Assembly (NCBI GenBank): GCA_016874675.1
Contig: VGTL01000007.1
Span: forward strand, 1-64,000
Length of the DNA: 64,000 bases
Direction: 5' to 3'
Origin: Methanobacteriota archaeon
Lineage (GTDB): Archaea > Thermoplasmatota > DTKX01 > VGTL01
Shown one piece after another: positions 27,489 to 37,600 of this stretch. Under the pieces are notes generated by a model. That model did not search any database, was not told the DNA's origin, and worked only from the letters and a program-made list of their open reading frames with translations. Position 1 is the stretch's first letter; each line of letters opens with the position of its first letter. Made by a program: the position numbers and the translations under genes.

Positions 27489-30400
27489 TTATTCTGTCGG
27501 GAACCAACAGTCGCCCGGGCGAAAACGACGCTCGACCGGCAGGAACCGGGTCGCGGGACCGGCCGGAGCCCCCGACCCTTCCGGTCCGGCCGGCTCCGGC
27601 GGGACCCGTGCCCCGTCGTCGGTCCCGGTCACGCCCCGACCGCCTTCCGCCGAGGGCCCGTCGTCGCAGGAGCGCCCGGTGCCGGGCATCGAGGGTGCGC
27701 TGGCCGCCGACCGTCCCTGCCCGGTCGTGGTGTTACCCGTCACGGTGACGTCGTCGATGAAGAACCCGCCGAACCCGGCGCCGAGGTCCTGGTGGTGGTT
27801 GACGGTGTCGTTGCGCGTGACCACGCGGAAGCGTATCTGTATGACCGAGCCGGCCCAGCCCGAGAGGTCGCAGTTTAGGCGCGTGAGGGTGCCGGAGCTC
27901 ACCCAGTTGCCCCCCAGGTTCACGCCGGTGTAGCTCGTCCCGTCGGGCCCGGCGGCCTCCGTCCCGGAGACGTTCCAGGCCGAGCGCACGCCCATGTTGA
28001 GCTGGCGCCAGCTCAGGCCGTTGTCGCCGGAGACCTCCACGCGGAACCCGTCCGGGGGCCTTCCCTCGGGGTAGAGGATGTTGAAGCGGAACAGGGCGTT
28101 GAGCCGGACGTCCTTGGCGCGGCTGAGGTCTATGGGTATCGTGACCAGGCTGTTGTCCAGGCCGCCCTTCAGGGTGTCGATGCCGGCGCGCGGGTTGTGG
28201 TTCCACCAGGCGCGGGTGCCGCTTGCGGCGAACCGGCCGTCGGCGTAGTCGTCGCCGTACATCAGGCCCTCCTGCACGAGCTCCCACTGGTCCGTGGCGG
28301 CGGCCGTCACCGCCGCAGCGTCGGAGCGCTGGACGCGTATCTCGACGTCGTCTATGGCCCAGCCGAAGCCCGTGCCCCCGCCGCAGAACAGGTACAGGAA
28401 CCGGACCCTCACGTACTGCTGGCCGATGTACGGGGACAGGTCCGCCTGCACGAAGTCCCAGGTGAACTTCCCGGCGCCGGATATCCCGTTCCAGCACCAG
28501 CGCATGTCCGTGCCGGCGCCGTCCCTGAGGTGGGCGCTGCCCCACTCGGAGATCTTGAGGTTGTTGGGGTAGGGCTGGGTGGGCGCCAGGTAGCGGTAGG
28601 TCCAGGGCCCGCCGGCGCCCGGCGCCGTGCCGACCTGGAGCACGCCCCCGTTGGAGCCGACCTTGAGGTTGTACTTGTGCCAGAAGGTGAGCTTGGCCGA
28701 GGCGACGCCGGTCAGGCCGAAGGTCGGCGTGGTGATGGACTTGTCGCGCGGGACCTCGTCGCCGTCGTTCCAGTAGGAGGTGAAGCTCTGGGGCGGCGGC
28801 CCCGCCGGCGGCGTCACCGCCGTTATGAGGACGTCGTCCACGGACCAGCCGGTGTCTATGTTGTTGTCGTTGTTGGAGACGAACCGGAAGCGGAGCCTCA
28901 TCTGGTTGGTGAGCGGCACGGTCCCCGAGACGGTCATGTCCAGGCCCAGCACCGCAGCCCAGGTGTTGTTGTTGGTGTCGGACTGCCACACCGTCACCCA
29001 CGTGGCGCCGTTGTCGTTGCTGATGTCGGCGTAGCACCAGTCGTCGGCGAAGACGTCCGTGCGGTGCCAGAACGTGAGCAGGGGCGAGGTGTAGCCACCC
29101 GAGAGGTCGAAAATAGGGGAGACGAGGGTGTCGTCGTCGTTCTTGCGGTACTGGTTGCCGGCGTCGCGGTAGCACCGGTACGAGTAGCTGTCGGTGTGTG
29201 CCCAGGTCGTGTCCCGGTGCCAGTAGGAATCGGCCGGGGCGGCGTTGGTGATGGTCCACCCGGGCGGCGGCTCCAGCTCGAAGCCCTCCTGGATGAGGGT
29301 CACGGTGGCCTGCGGCGCGGCGGCGCCCTCCCCGCTGCGGCCCCAGCCGAGGGTGCCCGTCACGACCACGTCGTCCACCGACCAGCCCTGGGCGTTCGTG
29401 TTGCCGTCGGACCACATGCGGAACGCCACCTTCATCTGCGAGGTCGGGGTTAGGGCGTTGAGCAGGACGCCGGTGACGGACGCCGGGTTGGCGTTGTTGG
29501 CCCCCTGGATGTTGTTGGCGAAGCACTGGACGCCCACCCAGGTGGCGCCGTTGTCGTTGCTCAGGAACACGAAACCGGCGTCGAAGCCCCCGGCGCGGCG
29601 CATCGCCGGGCGGTGCCAGAAGCCGAGCTGCAGGTCGCGGTAGCCGTAGGCGTCGAAGGTCGGCGTGATGAGCCAGTCGTCGTTCCAGTTGGCGTAGGAG
29701 CCGACGCCGTCGTAGCATCGCCAGGAGTGGATTCCGGAGCCCCTGAAGTCGTTGGTCTGGTACCTCCAGAAGGTGCCCGCGGCGGCGTAGTTGCGGGTCG
29801 TCCAGCTGCCCGCGCCGGGCTCCATGTTGTCGGAGAAGAGCACGATCCTGGGGCTTGAGCCCGCCGCGTCGGGCGGGGGGGCCGGCCGGGCCGCCGGCGC
29901 GCCGCCGCGGCCCAGAGTCTGGGCGAGCTCCTCTATCTTCCTGGAGATGTTTTCGAACACCTGGGCGATGTCGCTGGGGCCGGGCGAGTAGTAGTACCAC
30001 CCGCCGCCGCCGGGGGTGATGTTCGCCTCGGCCGCCAGGTTCACCATGTTCGTCCTTATGGTGGCGGTGATGCCGGCGCCGTAGCCTATGAGGAACACCG
30101 GTATCGGCTGGGTCTTGACGATGGCCATGGCGGCGGCCAGGCCGGCGGCCACGCTCGGCTGGTCCGAGTTGCTGTCCCCGTCGGTCAGGACGACTATGCA
30201 GCGCACTCGGGTGTTGTCCCCGTAGTCCCGGATGTACCTGTAGCTCACCACCACGGCGTTCCAGAAGGGCGTGCCCCCGTCGATCGTTATGTTCACGATG
30301 CCGTCGGCAAGCAGGCTCTTGTCGCCGGTGAGCGGGGTGAACAGCCTGGTGTAGTAGGGCGTGAGCGGCGGGTTGGGGGCGCTGTTGAGCGGGTAGTTCG

Positions 30401-33400
30401 TGGTGAAGGCCGCTATCGCCCCCCGGTCGCTCGTGTGCATCCGGTTGACGAACGTGAACATCGCCGACTTGGCGCCCTCGGCCCTCGCCGGCGTGTCCCA
30501 CTCCATGGACCCCGTGGCGTCCAGCGTCAGGATGACGTCCACCGGCGTGCGCGAGGTGGCGACGGGCTCGTGCATGTAGAACGCCCTGTCCTGGCTGTGG
30601 TACTGCTTCGTGATGTTCGCGAGGCTGGCGTTGTCGGTGGTGTTCCTCCAGCCGTTGTACTCGGCCCAGCTGCCCAGAATGTCGCTTGCGACCGGCCCGG
30701 GGTCGAGGTACTCCAGGGTGGATTCGCCGTTGATGCGGGCGATGGTGGAGCTGTGGGACCACTTCCCGGTCCCGTCCTCCATGTCGTCGTAGAAGAAGTA
30801 TACCTGGAGGTTCACCCGGGCGTCGTTGTTGAACTCGAAGACCTCCCCCAGGAGGTCGTCGGGGTCGACCCGGACCGACATCACCCGGTTGCCGGCGAAG
30901 AGGGGCGTCCAGATGACCTCCACGAGGGCGAAGGAGTCGTGCTCCACGGAGATGGAGACCGAGTCTATCACCGTGCCGCCGTCGCTGAAGCGCACCACGG
31001 CGTCGCCGCGGGTCCCGCCGGGGTTCCAGACCCTGGCCTTGAGCATGTAGGATTCGCCCATCATGGGCTTCATGTCCCGCAGGGGCTGCAATGTCGTGTG
31101 GAAGAGGTCCAGGTGGGTGATGCGCAGCTCGGTGCGCTCGTCGTACATGTTGAACCAGCCCATCACTAGGTAGGCGAGCTCGGCGTTGCAGTCCTCGTTG
31201 TCCGTGTAGGAGATGAAGCTCGGGTCCCAGCCGAAGACCACCGTGCGGAAGTTGGCGGTGACGTTGTCGTGCCTGATCGCTATGAACGGCCGGGAGAGCT
31301 GGACGTCGTCCACGCGGGCCGTGCCGGTCCCTATCGCCACCTCGAAGCCGTCCACCTCCCGGATGTTGAGGCCCCCGCCCGCGCCCTCGCGCAGGTCCAG
31401 GAGCAGGTCCCGGGTGACGGTGTGCCAGCCGTTGTCGGCGGTGTAGGCCCCCAGGCCGTGGTGCACCGGCTCGGCCCCCAGGAGGCTTGTGTCCGAGTTC
31501 GTGTAGGTGAGCGTGTGCTTCGTGCCGACGGTGTCCGTGAGGTGCCAGACGAAGGTGTAGGGTATGGCCGAGCGGAAGCTCCACCGGGCGACGGAGCGCT
31601 GCTCCTCCTTCCAGGGCAGCGAGTTGGGGTTCTGGTCGGACGCCTGGCTGAAGTCGCCCACGATGAAGGAGTTGGGGTTGATGTGCGCGCCGGTCCGGGC
31701 GACCTGTATCACGTTCTGGCCGCGCAAGGGGTCGTAAACGTTGGTTATCGTGGAGGAGGTCAGGGGCTGGACGACGCGGGCGTACCAGCCGGCGGTGGTG
31801 CCGTCCTTGCCGTCGGAGTAGACGATCTCGTTTGGGGTTGTGATGTCAGGCATCGGCTTCTGGTAGAGCATGCCCAGGCCGTCGTTGTAGGGGACGAGCT
31901 TGTGGGCGGCGTCGGCGTAGGTGGGCGTCGCCGGGTACCTGGTCCCGTGGGCGATGGGGTCCAGGTTGGCGCCCTCCAGGTGATCGGGCGTCCTCTGCCC
32001 GACGGGGTTGTCCACCCGCGCCAGCCGCAGGTAGTCCCGGACGAACGGGTCGGCGCCGCCCGTGTAGTCGCCGTTGGGGACGGCCCGGGGCCCGACCAGC
32101 CACAGGTACCGGCCGTCCCCCTTGTCGAGGAAGGTCTTGAGGCTGGCCTTGTCCGTGGCGGTGAGCGCGTTGCCGGCCTGGCCGGTCACCCATATTATGG
32201 CGTTGTAGAGCTCCATCTTGGCGATTCCGGGGCCGTCGCCCGCGCCGGTGGTGTTGACCTGGTCGTAGGTGTAGCCCAGAAGGTCGAACGCCCGGGTCAG
32301 GTTGGCGGTCGAATCGTAAAAGAGCCCGCCGTTGTTGGGGCTGCCGTCGTCGTCAACGACCAGCGTTCCGTAGCGGACGAACACGGTCCGGGCGAGCGAG
32401 GCCGCCACCTCGTTGTTGTTCTCGTTGAGCTCCTGGATGTAGTCGTAGGGGTCGACCTTGCCCAGCACGGTGTGCTCGCCGATCCGGTCCGCGATCCAGC
32501 CCATGGTCACCTTGATGAAGCCGCCCCGCCCGGGCACCTTCAGGCTGGCGTTGCCGGTGTCCTGCGGGATCCATATCTCCGAGGTGGGCGGGTCGAGGGT
32601 GGTGTTGCCCCCGCCTGCCTCTATCGTCACGTGCACCGGGTCGAACACGATCCCGTCCACGTAGAACCCGACCTGGAGCTGGGGCCGGCTCTGGTCCACC
32701 GGCTCGTCCCCGACGCCGTTGTTTCGCAGGTACATCGTGATGTTGACCATCTCCATGAACGCCGGCGTGGTCTTGCTGAACCGCTGGTCCGAGACCCCGA
32801 GGTCCCGGCCCCAGGCGGCGCCCACTCCGAACCACTCGAGCATCTCGTAGGTCATAATCGAGCGCTCGTTGGGCGACCTTATGCGGGAGGGCTCGAACCC
32901 GAAGAGGCAGGTCTTGTAGGTGTCGTCGGTCGGGGTGCCGTTGGTGGTGGCGTTGAACAGGATGGCGAAGGCGTTGCCGCCCCCCGACTCGTTGAACACT
33001 GCCGCGCCGGTGGGCAGGAGCCTCATGGTGTCGGAGCGGTCCGGAAGGCCGGTGGGGAAGGGCAGGTCCATGACCATGTTGAAGCCCGCCATCGGGTTCC
33101 GGCCCTCCACATCGTTCGTGAGCCCCACGTTGAGATGGCCCAGGGGGGTGGCCGGGCTCACCTTCATGTATGTGTTGAGGAAGGCGTTGGTCCGGCCCAG
33201 GCCGCTCAGGACGTCCTGCCCGATGAGCCAGAGCTTGCCCTTGTCGTCGAGGTAGCGGCCCAGCTGGACCTGGTCGTTCGCCGTGACCGTGGTCCCGGGC
33301 TCGTAGCCTGTGAGCCAGATGACGAGATCGTAGTCCACGAGGGGCCTCTCGCCGGCGTCGAAGAGGGGACCGTCCCCCCCGCCCGGGACCGTGTGGACCG

Positions 33401-34670
33401 AAAACGACGCCGCCACCGAGCCCAGGGCCTCCTTCATCGAGGTGGTGACGTCGCGCAGCCCCCCGTCGCCCGCCCGGTCGTCGTCCACGAGCAGGATGGT
33501 CGGCAGCACCTCCACCTGGAGGAGCGCCTGGTCCGTGGAGCCGCTGGGGTCGGTGACGTTGACGATGACGTTGTGGGTGCCCCCGCGGGGGGTCCGCCAC
33601 ACGATGGTGGAGACGGACTCGCCGCCCACCGGAACGCCCAGCCCGGTGTCCTCGCCGATGAGGTTGGCCGGGTCGACGCTGCCCAGGTAGTAGCGGACGG
33701 TGGCGTTGGCGGGCACGCCCCCCTGGTTGGAGATGCGCGCCGTCAGGTTGACGTAGGCCCCGTGCACCGGGAACCGGGGCAATGACTCTATGGAGCGTAT
33801 CCGCAGCACCGGGTTCCCCGGGTGGGAGGCGATGACCGTGTAGCCAACGCGGTAGTCTGTCGAGGCGTAGTTGTTGGCGAACCGGGTCTCGTTGGGCAGG
33901 GGAACGATCCTGACGCTCAGGGTGTGCATCCCCCAGCTGCCGGCCGGTATGCGGTACTGCACGCTGAGGTTGGTCGAGGAGGTGCCGTCGAGGTCCAGAG
34001 TGGCGGTGAGCACCGGGTAGGACCGCCGGTCCAGCACGGAGTAGTCCGAGACCCTGACCGTGAAGTTTTGGGCGGCCGCCGGGCCGAAGTTGTGCACCGT
34101 GACATTGACGGTCACGGTGTCGTCGGCCATCGGGCCGTTGGTGTCGTTGAAGGTCGCGTTCCGGAAGAGGATGATTATGTCGTTGCGCGAAAGCCCCAGG
34201 TCGGGCACCATGCTGGCGTCCGGGCCGCGCTGGAGGACCTGGTCCAGGAGGACCATGTCGTTTTTCGTGTCGATGACCTGTATCCTCACCCTCTGGCTGG
34301 GGTTGGTGATGTACCGCAGCGTCCAGTTCTCGCCCACCTGCCAGCCCTGCCCGGCCTTGCCGTCGGTGATCGAGGCCTGCCGGTCGTACGTATCGTTCAC
34401 GTAGAGCTGGAACCGGGTGGAGAGGTTGTCGAGCGCCTCGCCGCCCATGTGGAGGACGGTGATGTCCTCCCCGTCGTAGGAGGCCACCAGGTCCGCCCGC
34501 ACGCTGTCCCGCGGGTCCTGCACCGTGCTCAGCTGGAGCGCCAGCGCCGAGACCATTATGACGGACATGGCGACGAGCAGGATGTCGCCGATAATCTCGG
34601 CCGCGCCCGACCGGTCGCCGGAGAACCTCCGCCCCGATTTTGCCCTTCCGATGCCGCGCCTTGCGTTCAT
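27489..34670 (-). CDS. Giant surface protein 1 (2393 aa): Pilin_N-like N-terminus, CARDB, GATase-like VDDD modules, vWA, jelly-roll-like modules
   Basis: N-term GDRSGAAEIIGDILLVAMSVIMVSALALQL; TILLVDDDRAGDGG..LVIWLTG..; vWA VDVILTLDATGSM..GGTPFWNA..VVLTDGDSN; FSDNMEPGAGSWTTRN...; C-terminal module ending GFFIDDVTVTGNTTTG. Confidence 0.88.
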   Translation of the reverse strand: MNARRGIGRAKSGRRFSGDRSGAAEIIGDILLVAMSVIMVSALALQLSTVQDPRDSVRADLVASYDGEDITVLHMGGEALDNLSTRFQLYVNDTYDRQASITDGKAGQGWQVGENWTLRYITNPSQRVRIQVIDTKNDMVLLDQVLQRGPDASMVPDLGLSRNDIIILFRNATFNDTNGPMADDTVTVNVTVHNFGPAAAQNFTVRVSDYSVLDRRSYPVLTATLDLDGTSSTNLSVQYRIPAGSWGMHTLSVRIVPLPNETRFANNYASTDYRVGYTVIASHPGNPVLRIRSIESLPRFPVHGAYVNLTARISNQGGVPANATVRYYLGSVDPANLIGEDTGLGVPVGGESVSTIVWRTPRGGTHNVIVNVTDPSGSTDQALLQVEVLPTILLVDDDRAGDGGLRDVTTSMKEALGSVAASFSVHTVPGGGDGPLFDAGERPLVDYDLVIWLTGYEPGTTVTANDQVQLGRYLDDKGKLWLIGQDVLSGLGRTNAFLNTYMKVSPATPLGHLNVGLTNDVEGRNPMAGFNMVMDLPFPTGLPDRSDTMRLLPTGAAVFNESGGGNAFAILFNATTNGTPTDDTYKTCLFGFEPSRIRSPNERSIMTYEMLEWFGVGAAWGRDLGVSDQRFSKTTPAFMEMVNITMYLRNNGVGDEPVDQSRPQLQVGFYVDGIVFDPVHVTIEAGGGNTTLDPPTSEIWIPQDTGNASLKVPGRGGFIKVTMGWIADRIGEHTVLGKVDPYDYIQELNENNNEVAASLARTVFVRYGTLVVDDDGSPNNGGLFYDSTANLTRAFDLLGYTYDQVNTTGAGDGPGIAKMELYNAIIWVTGQAGNALTATDKASLKTFLDKGDGRYLWLVGPRAVPNGDYTGGADPFVRDYLRLARVDNPVGQRTPDHLEGANLDPIAHGTRYPATPTYADAAHKLVPYNDGLGMLYQKPMPDITTPNEIVYSDGKDGTTAGWYARVVQPLTSSTITNVYDPLRGQNVIQVARTGAHINPNSFIVGDFSQASDQNPNSLPWKEEQRSVARWSFRSAIPYTFVWHLTDTVGTKHTLTYTNSDTSLLGAEPVHHGLGAYTADNGWHTVTRDLLLDLREGAGGGLNIREVDGFEVAIGTGTARVDDVQLSRPFIAIRHDNVTANFRTVVFGWDPSFISYTDNEDCNAELAYLVMGWFNMYDERTELRITHLDLFHTTLQPLRDMKPMMGESYMLKARVWNPGGTRGDAVVRFSDGGTVIDSVSISVEHDSFALVEVIWTPLFAGNRVMSVRVDPDDLLGEVFEFNNDARVNLQVYFFYDDMEDGTGKWSHSSTIARINGESTLEYLDPGPVASDILGSWAEYNGWRNTTDNASLANITKQYHSQDRAFYMHEPVATSRTPVDVILTLDATGSMEWDTPARAEGAKSAMFTFVNRMHTSDRGAIAAFTTNYPLNSAPNPPLTPYYTRLFTPLTGDKSLLADGIVNITIDGGTPFWNAVVVSYRYIRDYGDNTRVRCIVVLTDGDSNSDQPSVAAGLAAAMAIVKTQPIPVFLIGYGAGITATIRTNMVNLAAEANITPGGGGWYYYSPGPSDIAQVFENISRKIEELAQTLGRGGAPAARPAPPPDAAGSSPRIVLFSDNMEPGAGSWTTRNYAAAGTFWRYQTNDFRGSGIHSWRCYDGVGSYANWNDDWLITPTFDAYGYRDLQLGFWHRPAMRRAGGFDAGFVFLSNDNGATWVGVQCFANNIQGANNANPASVTGVLLNALTPTSQMKVAFRMWSDGNTNAQGWSVDDVVVTGTLGWGRSGEGAAAPQATVTLIQEGFELEPPPGWTITNAAPADSYWHRDTTWAHTDSYSYRCYRDAGNQYRKNDDDTLVSPIFDLSGGYTSPLLTFWHRTDVFADDWCYADISNDNGATWVTVWQSDTNNNTWAAVLGLDMTVSGTVPLTNQMRLRFRFVSNNDNNIDTGWSVDDVLITAVTPPAGPPPQSFTSYWNDGDEVPRDKSITTPTFGLTGVASAKLTFWHKYNLKVGSNGGVLQVGTAPGAGGPWTYRYLAPTQPYPNNLKISEWGSAHLRDGAGTDMRWCWNGISGAGKFTWDFVQADLSPYIGQQYVRVRFLYLFCGGGTGFGWAIDDVEIRVQRSDAAAVTAAATDQWELVQEGLMYGDDYADGRFAASGTRAWWNHNPRAGIDTLKGGLDNSLVTIPIDLSRAKDVRLNALFRFNILYPEGRPPDGFRVEVSGDNGLSWRQLNMGVRSAWNVSGTEAAGPDGTSYTGVNLGGNWVSSGTLTRLNCDLSGWAGSVIQIRFRVVTRNDTVNHHQDLGAGFGGFFIDDVTVTGNTTTGQGRSAASAPSMPGTGRSCDDGPSAEGGRGVTGTDDGARVPPEPAGPEGSGAPAGPATRFLPVERRFRPGDCWFPTE

Positions 34671-37600
34671 TGCCTGTGCCCCCTTTGGGAATCACTCACG
34701 ATAAGCTCGTTTCTGGAAAGGATCGTCATCACCGGCACCGCCGGGGCCGGCCGGGCCGCCTGCGGCGATGCGGGCCCCGTCCCGGCCGGCGGGGCCGCCT
34801 GCGGCGACGGCGCGGGATCGCCGGTCCCGACCGCATCCCCCGCCGCGGCCGGAGCACCGTCCGGGGCGGCCCCCGGCCCGCCGGCCGACCGGCCGCCGGT
34901 GGTGGTGTTGCCGAACACCGTCACGTCGTCGATGTAGAACCCGCCCCATCCCGTGACGGAGTGGTAGTGGTTCACCGAATCCGTGCGGGTGACCACCCGG
35001 AACCGCAGCTGGATGACCGAGCCCGCCCAGCCGGTGAGGTCGCAGTTGAGCCGGGTGAGGCTCGTGGAGTGGACCCAGTTGCCGCCCAGGTCCACGCCGG
35101 TGAAGCTCGTGCCGTCGGGCCCGGCCGCCTCCGTGCCCGAGACCTTCCAGGCGGAGCGGACGCCGAAGTTTATCGGCCTCCAGCTCACCCCGCCGTCCGA
35201 CGAGACCTCGACGCGGAAGCCGTCCGGCGGTCGGCCGTCCGTGTAGTTGATGTTGAACTTGAACTTGGCGATGAGCCGGGCGTCCAGCGCGCTCCTCAGG
35301 TCTATGGGGACGGTCAGGAGCGAGTTGTCGAGCCCGGGCCGCAGGTAGTCGACGCTCGGGGACGGGCTGTGGCAGAGCCAGGCCCAGTCCCCGCTCCAGG
35401 CGTCGGCGGTGTCCGCCCCGCCGCCCAGCAGCGTGCCCTTCCGGACCAGCTCCCACTGGTCCCTGGATGTGTCGGTGACGGCCACGGAGTTGGAGCGGCT
35501 GACCCGGACCTCGACGTCGTCTATCCACCAGCCCAGTCCCCCGCCCCCGCCGGCGCGCAGGTAGGCGAACATGACGCGCACGTACTGCTGGCCGCAGAAG
35601 GAATTGAGGTTGACCTCGGCGAACTCCCAGTCGAAGTCGCCCTTGCCTGAGATCCCGTTCCAGGCCCAGCGGATCTCGGAGCCCAGGTCGTCGAGGCGGG
35701 TGATTGTGGTCTTCAGGTTGCCCTTGTAGGACTGGCCGGGGGTCACGTACTTGTAAGTGAAGGTGGTGTTGTCGGCCGAGGTGCCCACGAGCACCACGCA
35801 GCCGCTCAGGCCCATCGTGATGGAGTACTTGTGCCAGAAGCTCAGCCGCGCTGAGCTCACCCCGCGAAGGTCGATGCTCTGCGTCAGGGCGTACCGGTCG
35901 TTGGGGCCGGGGATGTTGGGGCTCCGGGCGCCGGCGGCGCCCTCGGCGGACCCGCCCGTCCGGGAGCCGGGCGCCGGCGCGCCGGGGCCGGGCGCCTCCG
36001 GCCCGGGCGCCGCCGCGCCCCGGGCCAGCACCAGCGACGAGAGCTGCTCGCCCACGGCCTGGAACACGCCGAAGAGGTCCAGGCTCGAGGGCGCGTAGAA
36101 GTAGGACCCCTTGGGGGAGGTGGTGGCGATGCGGTACAGGTTGTACTCCGGCGTGCCGGACTCCTGGGAGCCGGCGCCGGTGTAGACGGTGAAGGCGTTC
36201 TGGGCCCGGTCGACGACGTTGGCCGCCACCGAGGTGGACGAGAACGCCGGCAGGTTGGGGTCGTGCTCCAGGTCGATGCCAATGGTGAATAGGGGTATGG
36301 GCGCGTTGAGCAGCCCCTTGCGGGTGCCGTCGGCCACCGAGAAGCTCTGGGTGAACCAGTAGCCCGGGATGGCGGCCTTCCCGAAGTACTTGCCGGTGTG
36401 GCTGCCGGCCACCTGCGTCACCCCCCAGTTCCACCAGGGGGCGTAGCCCCACGGGTTGTCGTCGCTGCCCAGCTCCAGCTGGTTGTAGTCGGCGGGCCAG
36501 CTGGGGGGCAGGCCTATCGTGCCGTCCGAGCCCTGGTAGTCCTGGCCGTCGCAGAGCGCCACCACCGCCGGGACGCGGTCGGGGGATCTGAAGTCGATCA
36601 CGTACTGGATCGCCTCGCCGAAGGCGAGCCAGATGGGCGTCCAGGCCTGCACCGACAGGCCGTTTATGGTGGTCGTCACCCCCGCCCGGCCGGCCGCGTC
36701 GAGCAGCGTGAACGGCCGCACGAACCGCTGGCCGGGGTTGGAGGCCATGCAGAATATCGCCACCCGGCTGTCGTTGGTCAGGTTGTTGACCAGCGTGAGG
36801 GCCGCCGCCTTCTCGTCGGCCAGGGGCTGGCCGGTCATCGAGTTCGAGGTGTCGAAGACCAGCGCCAGGTCCACCGGCGGCCCCGGCTCCTTCATGTGGA
36901 ACGAGGAGTTCATGGAGTGGTAGTCCCGGGTGGTCTGGGCGAACCCGGAGAGCGCCTGCCAGGAGGACGCCACGCCGGTGCTCACGTTGCCGATGTCGAT
37001 GTACTCGAGGGCCGACTCGCCGTTTATGCGCACCACGGTGGCCTCGTGGCGGAAGTTGCGCGCCCCGTCCTCCATGTCGTCGTAGAAGAAGTAGGAGCGC
37101 AGGTTAACGGAGGCCAGGTCGTTGAACCGCATTATCTCGGACACCACCGAGTCGGGGTCGAGCTGGACCGATATCTTGCGGTCCCCGGCGAAGAGCGGGG
37201 TCCAGATGATCTCGGCTATCGTCTCTCCGTCGGGCGCCACCGAGACGAACGAGGTCCCGATGACGGTGCTGCCGTCGAGGAAGCGCACCGAGCAGTCCCC
37301 GCGGGCGCCGCCCGGGTTGGCGACCACCGCCTTGACCACGTAGGAGTTGCCCATCGCCGGGTGCATCCCTTGGATGGGAGTCAGGTTGCCGTAGTACATG
37401 TCCATCTCCGTGACGCGCAGCTCCACCCGCGTCTCGGGCAAGCCCAGCCAGTGGAGCGCCATGTAAACGAGCTCCGATTCGTACTCGGTCTCCGGCACCG
37501 TGCCGCGCCCGGCGATGAACGAGAGGTCGTAGCCGCAAAGGAGGGTACGGTAGCCCATGGAGGACGAGTCGAACCGGACTGCGTTGTATGACGATCCCGC

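Noticed and set aside
27733-31584. 1283-aa minus-strand ORF in alternative frame
   Set aside because: Same-strand alternative frame of giant protein 1; Arg/His/Pro-rich artefact.
35930-36030. GC-rich tract in giant protein 2 as another heptad element
   Set aside because: ggcgccggcg... tract encodes an Ala/Pro/Gly linker without a clear 7-nt period; more likely a coding linker.
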